Shown here one piece after another: positions 6,175-14,161 of a stretch of DNA of 64,000 nt (position 1 is its first letter; each line of letters begins with the position of its first letter). Both the position numbers and the translations under genes were made by a program. The notes under the pieces were generated by a model, which saw only the letters and a list, made by a program, of their open reading frames with translations, made no database searches and was not told the DNA's origin. This DNA is from an uncultured Collinsella sp. (GTDB taxonomy: Bacteria; Actinomycetota; Coriobacteriia; Coriobacteriales; Coriobacteriaceae): assembly GCA_902464565.1 (NCBI GenBank), contig CABQJV010000002.1:61025-125024 (forward strand), written 5' to 3'.

Positions 6175-7197
6175 ATGGCGCAGATGAGAATCAAGGACAT
6201 TGCCGCCGAGGCGGGCGTGAGTCCGGCCACGGTTTCGCGCTATCTCAATAACCGCCCCGGGCAGATGACCGAGGAAACCCGTGCTCGCATCGCAGCGGTT
6301 ATCGAGCGCACCGGCTATCGCCCGCGTGCCGCCGCGCGCAATCTGCGCAGCTCGCGCACCAACCTCATCGGCGTGATCCTGGCCGACATCGCCAACCCGT
6401 TCTCGAGCGCCATGCTCGAAGGGCTTTCCGCCAGCGCCGCCGCGCGCGGCTGCTCGCTCATGACGGCCATTAGTGGTAACGACCCCGCTAAGGAAGCGGA
6501 GTCGCTCACCAGACTTATCGATGCCGGCGTGGACGGCCTGGTCGTCAACACCTGCGGAGGCAATGACGAGGCGATCGCCGCGGCAGCGGGACGTCTGCCT
6601 GTTGTGCTGCTCGACCGCGATGTTGCCGCCGGCGGTGTCGATCTGGTGACATCTAACAACCGCGAGCTGGTTGCCGGCTTGGTAGACGCCTTGGCTGCCG
6701 CTGGCAGCGAGCGCCTGTGCCTGCTCACCGAGGCAAGCGATGACAGCCCCGTGCGTCGCGAGCGCGCCGAGGCTTTTGCCGACGAGCTTTCGCACCGCGG
6801 CCTTGCGGGCGAGGTCGTCACCCTGGCCGACGGGGGCGCCACGGGCGTCGGTCGCTTGGACGAGACCATCTGCGACTATGCCGGCAAAAAGCTCGGCCTC
6901 ATTGCCGTCAACGGCCTGGTCTTCCTGCGTCTGACCGAGACACTGGCGCAGCTTGGTCCCTCGTTGCCGGCTGGGCTCAAGATCGCGACGTTTGACGATT
7001 ATCCCTGGAACCATGTGCTCTTTGGCGGTGTGACCACGGCCGCGCAAGACACCCTTACCATTGCCGAGCGCGTAGTCGAGCGCCTGTCCGAGCGCATCGA
7101 CGTCGTTACCACCACCGTGGGCGAGGCCGCAAAGCTGGCGCCCAAACGCATCGAGATCCCCGGCCGCATCGAATACCGCGCATCGACCTCACGTTAG
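6175..7197 (+). CDS. LacI-family transcriptional regulator of the KDG module
   Basis: The 340-residue protein starts with the LacI helix-turn-helix (IKDIAAEAGVSPATVSRYLNN) and continues with a periplasmic-binding-protein-like effector domain (TNLIGVILADIANPFSS, then DGLVVNT). ATG 6175 follows GGGGTG; ATGs at 6127 and 6136 lack a ribosome site. It is divergent from kdgK, with three identical-type operators in the window (2683, 6045, 6057). I infer a local repressor whose inducer is KDG, KDPG or a related uronate product. Confidence 0.88.
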   Translation: MAQMRIKDIAAEAGVSPATVSRYLNNRPGQMTEETRARIAAVIERTGYRPRAAARNLRSSRTNLIGVILADIANPFSSAMLEGLSASAAARGCSLMTAISGNDPAKEAESLTRLIDAGVDGLVVNTCGGNDEAIAAAAGRLPVVLLDRDVAAGGVDLVTSNNRELVAGLVDALAAAGSERLCLLTEASDDSPVRRERAEAFADELSHRGLAGEVVTLADGGATGVGRLDETICDYAGKKLGLIAVNGLVFLRLTETLAQLGPSLPAGLKIATFDDYPWNHVLFGGVTTAAQDTLTIAERVVERLSERIDVVTTTVGEAAKLAPKRIEIPGRIEYRASTSR

Positions 7198-7331
7198 CCG
7201 CTCGTTCGCAACTGCCTGTTCGCGCACGTTTTTTGAGCGCTTGATACGCTTTAACCCTGCGGAAACATTTTTCTGCGATAGTATCTGCGATATAGACCAG
7301 TCGAAACCCGCCCGAAAGAAAGGGGAGCGAC

Positions 7332-8669
7332 ATGAACCAGCAGAACATCGATTACGTACTCCGCTCCGTAGAGCAGCGTGACATCCGCTTTGTGCGTCTG
7401 TGGTTTGTCGACATTCTCGGCCGCCTCAAGAACTTTGCCATTAGCCCCGAGGACCTCGAAGTCGCTTTTGAGGAGGGTATTGGCTTTGACGGCTCCGCCA
7501 TCGAGGGCTTTGCCACGCCCGAGGAAGCCGACATGCTCGCATTCCCTGATGCTTCGACCTTTCAGATCCTGCCGTGGCGCCCGAGCCACAACGGCGTCGC
7601 CCGCGTGTTCTGCGATGTGTGCACTCCCGATCGCAAGCCGTTTGCCGGCGACCCGCGCGATGCCCTGCGCCGCATGTTCCGCAAGGCCGAGAAGGCTGGC
7701 TATCTGCTCAACGTGGGTGCCGAGCTGGAGTATTACTACTTCCCCGACGAGCACACCCCCGAGCCGCTCGACAACGTGGGCTACTTCGATCTTTCGGTGA
7801 GCGATGCCGCTCGCGACCTGCGCCGCAACACGGTCCTCACGCTCGAGAAGATGTCCGTGCCCGTGGAGTACACCTTCCATGCCGCCGGTCGCTCACAGCA
7901 CGGCATGAGCCTGCGCCACGCCGAGGCCCTGAGCATGTCCGACGCCATCACCACTGCCAAACTCATCATTAAGCAGCAGGCCTACGAGAGCGGTTGCCAC
8001 GCCTCCTTTATGCCCAAGCCGTTGGCAGGCGAGGACGGCAGTGCTATGTTCCTGTGCCAGTCGCTATTCGACCACGACGGCAACAACGTCTTTTGGGGCG
8101 AGGACGACGAGAGATACCATCTCTCCGACATCGCCAAACACTACATGGCCGGTATCTTGGCGCACGCGCGCGAGATCAGCGCCATCACCAACCCCACGGT
8201 CAACTCCTACAAGCGCATTACTACCGGCGGCGACTCCGTGCCGCAGTACGCCACGTGGGGCCTGCGCAACCGCGCGAGTATGGTCCGCATCCCGGTCTAC
8301 AAGCCCGGCAAGCAGCTGTCCACGCGCATCGAGCTGCGCAGCCCCGACCCCATGGCCAACCCGTACCTGGTCAACGCCGTCACGCTGGCGGCTGGCCTGG
8401 ACGGCATCGAGCGCAAGCTGGAGCTCCCGCCCGAGGCAACGGCCGAGACGCTCAAGCTCACCGACCGCCAGATGCTCGAGGCCGGCTACACGCCGCTGCC
8501 GCGTTCGCTCAAAGAGGCGCTCGACGTGTTTGAGGACTCGCAGTTTATGAAGGATGCCCTCGGCGAGCATATCCACAGCTTCTTCCTCAAAAAGAAGCGC
8601 GACGAGTGGCATAAGTTTGAGTCTACGATCACCGAGTGGGAGATCAAGCACTACCTGGCGAACTCCTAA
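7332..8669 (+). CDS. glnA: Type I glutamine synthetase
   Basis: The enzyme makes glutamine from glutamate, ammonia and ATP. The 445-residue length fits the GSI-alpha group, which lacks the adenylylation insert. Motifs are GFDGSAIEGF, the metal and substrate motifs GAELEYY, VEYTFHAAGRSQHGM (position of the usual EVA(T)AGQHE, here diverged), NPTVNSYKR, and LRSPDPMANPYL. The start at ATG 7332 follows AAAGGGGAG. The AGRSQH(G)M stretch is less canonical than usual, but the overall pattern is clear. A regulator of GlnR type follows 50 bases downstream. Confidence 0.92.
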   Translation: MNQQNIDYVLRSVEQRDIRFVRLWFVDILGRLKNFAISPEDLEVAFEEGIGFDGSAIEGFATPEEADMLAFPDASTFQILPWRPSHNGVARVFCDVCTPDRKPFAGDPRDALRRMFRKAEKAGYLLNVGAELEYYYFPDEHTPEPLDNVGYFDLSVSDAARDLRRNTVLTLEKMSVPVEYTFHAAGRSQHGMSLRHAEALSMSDAITTAKLIIKQQAYESGCHASFMPKPLAGEDGSAMFLCQSLFDHDGNNVFWGEDDERYHLSDIAKHYMAGILAHAREISAITNPTVNSYKRITTGGDSVPQYATWGLRNRASMVRIPVYKPGKQLSTRIELRSPDPMANPYLVNAVTLAAGLDGIERKLELPPEATAETLKLTDRQMLEAGYTPLPRSLKEALDVFEDSQFMKDALGEHIHSFFLKKKRDEWHKFESTITEWEIKHYLANS

Positions 8670-8719
8670 TCGCGCTGGCTTGTTCCAGTACGATTGAGCT
8701 CATTTCTTTGGAGGCCGAT

Positions 8720-9382
8720 ATGTCCGAAAAGAGTGCCCTGTTCATGGCGCGCACGACGCGCTTCCACGAGTTTGCCCGCAGCTTGACGACCACCCTGGGG
8801 GTCGAGGTGAGCCTGGCCACCCCCGATTCGCCGACTGCGGCGCACGACTTTGACCTGCTGATTCTCGATTCCGATGGCATCCGCAGCGACCGCATCGATC
8901 AGATTGCCAAGTGGCTTGACGATCGCGGCGGCGTCCCCATGTTGGTGATCGTCGACGACGAGGCGCTCGGCACCCTGCGCCTGCCCAATCACGCGCATGC
9001 CGACTTTGTGTGCCCCACGGCGACGCCCAACGAGCTCAAGGCTCGCGCGCAGCGCTTGATGGGCGAGGAGGAGACCGTTACCGCCGACGATGTGCTCAAC
9101 ATCGATAACCTCGAGATCAACCTGGCTACCTACCAGGTGACGCTCGATGGCGAGCCCATCGACCTGACGCTGATGGAGTACTCGCTGCTGAGCTTTTTGG
9201 CGACGCACCCCAACCGTGCCTACAGCCGCGAGGTGCTGCTGCACCGCGTGTGGGGCTTTGAGTACTGCGGCGGCACGCGCACCGTCGACGTGCACATCCG
9301 ACGCATCCGCTCCAAGGTGGGTCCGCAGATCGCGGCGCACATCACCACCGTCCGCGGCGTGGGCTATCTGTTTAAGGACTAG
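8720..9382 (+). CDS. Orphan OmpR/PhoB-type response regulator, GlnR-like
   Basis: The protein is 220 residues. Residues 1-115 form a receiver-like domain with DFDLLILDSDG, but the N-terminal acidic pair that binds Mg in true receivers is missing. Residues about 125-220 form a winged helix of OmpR type (LTLMEYSLLSFLATHPNRAYSRE, then TVDVHIRRIRSKVG and TTVRGVGYLF). There is no histidine kinase nearby. An atypical receiver next to glnA is what actinobacterial GlnR looks like, so nitrogen control is a reasonable inference. The start at ATG 8720 has TTTGGAGG upstream. Confidence 0.82.
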   Translation: MSEKSALFMARTTRFHEFARSLTTTLGVEVSLATPDSPTAAHDFDLLILDSDGIRSDRIDQIAKWLDDRGGVPMLVIVDDEALGTLRLPNHAHADFVCPTATPNELKARAQRLMGEEETVTADDVLNIDNLEINLATYQVTLDGEPIDLTLMEYSLLSFLATHPNRAYSREVLLHRVWGFEYCGGTRTVDVHIRRIRSKVGPQIAAHITTVRGVGYLFKD

Positions 9383-9386
9383 ATTT

Positions 9387-9424
9387 CCACCACGAAGGGG
9401 ACAGGCACCTTCGTGGTGGTTTTG
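9387..9424 (+). terminator. Palindromic repeat, family A (terminator-like)
   Basis: CCACCACGAAGG (9387-9398) pairs with CCTTCGTGGTGG (9408-9419), loop GGACAGGCA, followed by TTTT. It lies 5 bases after the regulator stop. Confidence 0.7.
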
Positions 9425-9537
9425 ACGCAGGCGCGGGTTCCTCTCGAATCTGCAGCAGAACTTAAGCCTTCCTAAAAGATTGCGTTCTCATACACGTTCG
9501 CCCGCATATTGGGGTACAACTCAACGTGAACAATGAT

Positions 9538-9572
9538 GGCCCGCCACATGTTTGGCGGGCCTTTGGTTATTT
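9538..9572 (+). promoter_or_regulatory. Terminator-like hairpin in the htrA leader
   Basis: GGCCCGCC (9538-9545) pairs perfectly with GGCGGGCC (9554-9561), followed by TTTGGTTATTT, and ends 30 bases before the htrA ATG. It could be the end of an upstream small transcript or an attenuator. Confidence 0.5.
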
Positions 9573-9590
9573 GACGAAAGGATCGCAGCT

Positions 9591-11057
9591 ATGAGCGAGA
9601 ACGATTCCCAGCGTCCCCAGGACGCGGGCAACGCCGGCGAGACCCAGCAGCAGCCGCGTGTGCAGGTGGAGTCGACGCCTGCCGGCAGCAACATTCCCTA
9701 CGTGCAGGCCTACGACACGCAGACCGGCAAGCCGCTGGGCGGTCAGCAGGTTGTAAACAAGCACACGGTGGTCAAGACCAAGACCAAAAAGCTGCTGATT
9801 TTCATTACAGCGCTCGCCGGCTGCGCCTGCGGCGCCCTGTTGGTCATCGCGCTCATTATGAGCGGCACGCTCGATATCGGCGGCGGCAAGAATGCCGTGA
9901 CGGCGGGTGCTTCGGGTTCGTCGACGCAAAAGATCACGATCGATTCCGAGGACACCACGCTGGCCGAGGCCGTTTCTGCCAAGGCCCTGCCCTCCGTCGT
10001 TTCCATCACCGCCACTTCGAGCGGCAGCCAGAATGGCTCGCTTTCGCAGTCTGCTGATGAGTCGGATAGTTCGGGCAGCGTCGGTTCGGGCGTTGTGCTC
10101 GATACCGAGGGTCACATCCTCACCAACAACCACGTGGTCGATGGTTACGACCAGTACGTGGTGACCATGGACGACGGCACCACCTACGAGGCGGAGTTCG
10201 TGGGCAACGACGCCTCGAGCGACCTGGCCGTCATCAAGCTCAAGGACGCCGACGCCTCCAAGCTCACGCCGATCGAGATTGGTGATTCCTCCAAGCTCAA
10301 CGTGGGCGAGTGGGTTATGGCGATCGGCTCGCCGTTCGGCAACGAGCAGTCTGTCTCCACGGGAATCGTGTCGGCGCTGTATCGCTCCACGGCCATGAGC
10401 TCTACCAGCGGCAATACCATCTATGCCAACATGATCCAGACCGATGCCGCCATCAACCCGGGCAACTCCGGCGGCGCGCTCGTCAACGACAATGGCGAGC
10501 TGGTGGGTATCAACTCGCTCATCGAGAGCTACTCGGGCTCCAGCTCGGGCGTGGGTTTTGCCATTCCGGTCAACTACGCCAAGAACATTGCCGACCAGAT
10601 CATCGACGGCAAGACGCCGGTGCATCCGTACATGGGCGCTACGCTTTCGAGCGTCAATGCACTTAATGCCCGCACCAACAAGTTGAGCACCGATAGCGGC
10701 GCGTATGTGGCGAGCGTCGTCGAGGATGGTCCTGCTGCCAAGGCCGGCATTCAGGAGGGCGACGTCATCACCAAGCTGGGCGACGACGAGATCACGAGCG
10801 CCGATGGCCTGATCATCGCGCTGCGCAGCCACGAGGTGGGCGAGAAGGTCGAGATCACGCTCATGCGCGGCAAGGAAGAGAAGAAGGTCACCGTCGAGCT
10901 GGGCTCCGACGAGGAGCTGCAGAACCAGCAGCAGGACGACAGTTCGACCGACACCGGCAACGGCGGTATTACCGACGAGCAGCTGCGCCAGTATCTGGAG
11001 GAGCTGCTGGGCCAGCAGGGCCAGGGCCAGGGTCAAGGCTACGGCCAGGGCTACTAG
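9591..11057 (+). CDS. Membrane-anchored HtrA/DegP-type serine protease with PDZ domain
   Basis: This 488-residue extracytoplasmic quality-control protease has a cytoplasmic N-terminal part rich in Gln and Ser, and one membrane segment (about 68-90). The trypsin-like domain contains the triad His181 (TNNHVVDG), Asp211 (SSDLAVIKL) and Ser293 (NPGNSGGAL). One PDZ domain follows (about 345-440), with DGPAAKAGIQEGDVI. The tail is Gln/Gly repeats (GQGQGQGYGQGY). The start at ATG 9591 has AAAGGA upstream. It is a single-gene unit with a terminator 27 bases after the stop. Confidence 0.92.
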   Translation: MSENDSQRPQDAGNAGETQQQPRVQVESTPAGSNIPYVQAYDTQTGKPLGGQQVVNKHTVVKTKTKKLLIFITALAGCACGALLVIALIMSGTLDIGGGKNAVTAGASGSSTQKITIDSEDTTLAEAVSAKALPSVVSITATSSGSQNGSLSQSADESDSSGSVGSGVVLDTEGHILTNNHVVDGYDQYVVTMDDGTTYEAEFVGNDASSDLAVIKLKDADASKLTPIEIGDSSKLNVGEWVMAIGSPFGNEQSVSTGIVSALYRSTAMSSTSGNTIYANMIQTDAAINPGNSGGALVNDNGELVGINSLIESYSGSSSGVGFAIPVNYAKNIADQIIDGKTPVHPYMGATLSSVNALNARTNKLSTDSGAYVASVVEDGPAAKAGIQEGDVITKLGDDEITSADGLIIALRSHEVGEKVEITLMRGKEEKKVTVELGSDEELQNQQQDDSSTDTGNGGITDEQLRQYLEELLGQQGQGQGQGYGQGY

Positions 11058-11083
11058 CGAGCCGTTTCGCATATGCCGAAGCC

Positions 11084-11126
11084 AGAGGGGCTGTCCTGCC
11101 AAGTGTGGGACAGCCCCTCTTTTCTT
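11084..11126 (+). terminator. Intrinsic terminator of htrA
   Basis: AGAGGGGCTGTCC (11084-11096) pairs perfectly with 11108-11120, followed by TTTTCTTA. Confidence 0.9.
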
Positions 11127-11128
11127 AT

Positions 11129-11159
11129 TGATCCGTTGGGGACGGAGGAAAACGGATCA
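11129..11159. repeat. Palindromic repeat, family D, copy 1
   Basis: TGATCCGTT (11129-11137) pairs with AACGGATCA (11151-11159). The loop GGGGACGGAGGAA is the reverse complement of the loop core of the copy at 19716-19746. Confidence 0.65.
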
Positions 11160-11194
11160 CTTGGGGCTGACAAGAGGCCTGGTTCGTAATGGTC

Positions 11195-11397
11195 TGGACA
11201 GTTAGTTCAGATACGTATAAATCTGGGGCAGCTTGGGATGCGTTTTGAGCAATTTTTGATTGGGATGGGGCTCGAATGGGTGTTTGGAAGGGAGAGCGGG
11301 ACGTTTACATGGTCTCGAGGAGCCCAAATTAGTTGAAACAGGGGTGTTCGTGCCTGATTCAGCTCTAGGATTTATACGTATCTGAACTAACTGTCCA
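11195..11397. mobile_element. 203-bp MITE-like element with 29-bp perfect terminal inverted repeats
   Basis: TGGACAGTTAGTTCAGATAC... (11195-11223) is repeated in perfect inverse at 11369-11397. The 145-base interior has no reading frame of note and is AT-richer than its flanks. I see no clear target duplication. It stands alone in the htrA-ligA gap. A large regulatory dyad is the other possible reading. Confidence 0.55.
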
Positions 11398-11505
11398 CTC
11401 CAGTCTGGCGACTGCCGATTCGGTGCGGTTCGAGACCGCTATTCGGCCTCATTGCGACCGGTGGTACTCTAGTATCCGTTTGAAATCGAGCGAAGGAGTG
11501 CCGCT

Positions 11506-13734
11506 ATGGAGCAATCGAGCCTGTTTGGTGACGGCGTGGACATCGATACCGAAACGCCCGCGAGCGCGGATGCCACCGCACCGGTCGACGCCCGTGCCCA
11601 GGCGGCAGCGCGTGCGGCCGAGCTGCGCCACGAGCTCGATTACCACGCCTATCGCTACTACATGCTCGACGCGCCCGAGATCACGGACGCCGCCTTCGAC
11701 AAAATGCTCGTTGAGCTGCGGGAAATCGAGGCGACCTACCCCGACCTGGTGACGCCCGACAGCTATACCCAGCGCGTGGGCGGCTACGTGAGCGAGCAGT
11801 TTACGCCGGTCACGCATATGGCACGCATGTATTCCATGGACGATGCCATGGACCTGGACGAGCTCGACGCGTGGCTCCAGCGCGCCGAGGATGCGCTCGG
11901 TGCCGGCAGCGTCACCTATACCTGCGAGCTTAAGATCGACGGCCTGGGTGTGGCGCTTACCTACCAAAACGGCACCTTCGTACGTGCGGCCACACGTGGC
12001 GATGGCGCCACGGGCGAGGACGTGTCGCTCAACGTGCGCACCATCAAGGATGTGCCCATGCACCTGTCCGAGGCAGCGCTCGCCCACATGGGCGCCGACC
12101 GCGAGCGTACCATCGAAGTACGCGGCGAGGTCTACATGCCCAAGGGCAGCTTTGTTCGTCTGAATGAAGAGGCCGATGCCGAGGGCCGCGACCCCTTTGC
12201 CAACCCGCGCAACGCTGCCGCCGGCAGCCTACGTCAGAAGGATCCCAAGATCACGGCGCGCCGCGATCTTGCCACCTTTATCTATGCCATCGCCGATACC
12301 GATCCGCTGCACGTCCACAGCCAGCGCGAGTTCCTCGACTGGCTGCGCAGCGCCGGCTTTAGCGTCAACCCCAACGTGGCACGCTGCGCCACGCCGGCCG
12401 AGGTCCACGAGTTCTGCGCCCAGGCCCTCGAGCACCGCGGTGACCTGGACTACGACATCGACGGCGTGGTCGTAAAGGTCGATAGCTTTCAGCAGCAGCT
12501 CGACCTGGGCTTTACCGCCCGCGCGCCGCGCTGGGCCATTGCCTTTAAGTTTCCGCCCGAGGAAAAGCAGACCATCCTGCGCGAAATCCGCATCCAGGTG
12601 GGCCGCACCGGTGTGCTCACGCCGGTCGCCGAGTTCGACCCGGTGACGGTCGCCGGCTCCACCATCGCGCGCGCCACGCTGCACAACATCGACGAGATCC
12701 GTCGCAAAAACGTGCGCGAGGGCGACACTATCATCGTGCACAAGGCGGGCGACGTAATCCCCGAGGTCGTGGGCCCGGTGCTCGACAAGCGCCCGGCCGA
12801 TTCGGTTGACTGGCACATGCCCGAGGTCTGCCCCGTGTGCGGTAGCCCCGTGGTCCACGAGGATGGCGAGGTTGCCTACCGCTGCGTCTCCATCGACTGC
12901 CCCGCGCAGCTCAAGGAGCGCCTGCTCCACTGGGTGAGCCGCGGCTGCATGGACGTCGACGGCCTGGGCGACGAGATCGTCGACAAGATGATTGTCGCCG
13001 GCCTGATCCACGACGTCGCCGACTTCTACCAGCTCACGGTCGACGACATTGCCGGGCTGGACACGGGTCGTGTGTACGCCAGCTCCAACAGCAAAAAGGG
13101 CGTCAAGAAGGGCGACCCTATCCCGGTGGGCCTCAAGACGGCCGAGAAAATCATCGCCGAGCTCAACAAGTCCAAGACCCAGCCGCTCGGGCGCGTGCTG
13201 TTTGCCCTGGGCATCCGCCACGTGGGCAAGAGTGTGGGCGAGGTCATTGCCGAGCGATTCCTGTCGATTGACAAGCTCATCTTGGCGAGCGAAGAGGACA
13301 TCGCCGAGTGCGAGGGCATCGGTCCCAAGATTGCGGCGAGCGTCAAGCAGTTCCTGGCCGTGCCCGAGAACCTTGCCGTGCTGGAGCGCCTGCGCCAGGC
13401 GGGCCTGTCGCTCGAGGTCGACTTGGGCGCCGCACACGCGCAAGCCGCAGCCGACGCTGGCGTGGCAGGCGAGCTTGCCGACGCACAGCCACTCGCGGGT
13501 CTGACCTTCGTGCTCACCGGCACGCTCGTCAACCGCACGCGCGACGAGGCAGGCGCGGCGCTCAAGGTGCTTGGTGCCAAGGTCTCGGGCAGCGTGTCAA
13601 AGAAGACGAGCTATCTCGTCGCCGGCCCCAAGGCGGGCTCCAAGCTCACCAAGGCCGAGCAGCTGGGCGTACCCGTACTGGACGAGGACGCACTCGAGCA
13701 GATTTTGGCGACGGGTAGGGTCCCGGAGGCATAA
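11506..13734 (+). CDS. ligA: NAD-dependent DNA ligase
   Basis: This 742-residue ligase seals nicks in replication and repair. Residue Lys143 in CELKIDGLG is the adenylylated lysine. The OB fold, a four-cysteine zinc motif (CPVC then CVSIDC, about 440-462), helix-hairpin-helix repeats and a C-terminal BRCT domain (about 662-740, LTFVLTGTLVNRTRDEA) follow in the usual order. The start at ATG 11506 has AAGGAGTG upstream. Its length is about 70 above the usual 670, due to an N-terminal extension that begins MEQSSLFGD and a longer BRCT linker. Confidence 0.95.
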   Translation: MEQSSLFGDGVDIDTETPASADATAPVDARAQAAARAAELRHELDYHAYRYYMLDAPEITDAAFDKMLVELREIEATYPDLVTPDSYTQRVGGYVSEQFTPVTHMARMYSMDDAMDLDELDAWLQRAEDALGAGSVTYTCELKIDGLGVALTYQNGTFVRAATRGDGATGEDVSLNVRTIKDVPMHLSEAALAHMGADRERTIEVRGEVYMPKGSFVRLNEEADAEGRDPFANPRNAAAGSLRQKDPKITARRDLATFIYAIADTDPLHVHSQREFLDWLRSAGFSVNPNVARCATPAEVHEFCAQALEHRGDLDYDIDGVVVKVDSFQQQLDLGFTARAPRWAIAFKFPPEEKQTILREIRIQVGRTGVLTPVAEFDPVTVAGSTIARATLHNIDEIRRKNVREGDTIIVHKAGDVIPEVVGPVLDKRPADSVDWHMPEVCPVCGSPVVHEDGEVAYRCVSIDCPAQLKERLLHWVSRGCMDVDGLGDEIVDKMIVAGLIHDVADFYQLTVDDIAGLDTGRVYASSNSKKGVKKGDPIPVGLKTAEKIIAELNKSKTQPLGRVLFALGIRHVGKSVGEVIAERFLSIDKLILASEEDIAECEGIGPKIAASVKQFLAVPENLAVLERLRQAGLSLEVDLGAAHAQAAADAGVAGELADAQPLAGLTFVLTGTLVNRTRDEAGAALKVLGAKVSGSVSKKTSYLVAGPKAGSKLTKAEQLGVPVLDEDALEQILATGRVPEA

Positions 13735-13739
13735 TGATT

Positions 13740-13775
13740 TGTTGAGGAACTGCGCAGAGGCTCAGTTCCTCAACA
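13740..13775. terminator. Bidirectional hairpin between ligA and the lipoprotein-like gene
   Basis: GTTGAGGAACTG (13741-13752) pairs perfectly with CAGTTCCTCAAC (13763-13774). It lies just after the ligA stop and overlaps the end of the convergent minus-strand gene. Confidence 0.6.
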
Positions 13776-14156
13776 TCTCCTTATAGTGTTTGTCTGTTCA
13801 ATTTCGATATCGTTTCCCTCGTATGATCCAGATGCGTCTACCGACTCAAAGCGTGAGTAGGAAACTCTTGTCCCAACTTTGATTTGGGAAAGCTTGTCTT
13901 TGATTCGGCCAGATGAGGGGAATGTAATCCGGGTTTGCTTTCCAGCGTCGGTGTAGCGGGGACTGTTGTCTGTTTGGATTACGAGTTCCGTTCCCTCAAT
14001 AGAATGAACGCTGCCGACTCCAAAGACAAGGTAATCATCTCCTCCGCTATAGCGGGCTCTATCTGTGCATGAAGAAACGGATGCAAACATAGCGAAAATC
14101 ACCAATATCGTAACCAGGGCAAAGGCCGTGGTGCCATAGCATTTTGATGGTGCCAT
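13770..14156 (-). CDS. Small exported protein, possible lipoprotein
   Basis: The 128-residue protein has an N-terminal hydrophobic segment (FALVTILVIFAMFASVSSC). VSSC could be a lipobox, though not ideal. The rest is a hydrophilic beta-rich domain of about 90 residues that I do not recognise. It overlaps or abuts the upstream exported protease-like gene by a few bases, so the two are probably translated together. ATG 14156 is taken; a TTG at 14168 is the alternative. Base composition is AT-richer than ligA, like its partner. Confidence 0.6.
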   Translation of the reverse strand: MAPSKCYGTTAFALVTILVIFAMFASVSSCTDRARYSGGDDYLVFGVGSVHSIEGTELVIQTDNSPRYTDAGKQTRITFPSSGRIKDKLSQIKVGTRVSYSRFESVDASGSYEGNDIEIEQTNTIRRC

Positions 14157-14161
14157 CCGGT

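Noticed and set aside
9567..11102. 511-codon minus-strand frame opposite htrA
   Set aside because: Antisense shadow: composition and lack of a ribosome site match other mirror frames in GC-rich DNA, and htrA is unmistakable.
11427..11440. tRNA T-arm-like GGTTCGAGACCGC before ligA
   Set aside because: No partner acceptor or anticodon stems nearby; it is a short chance resemblance.
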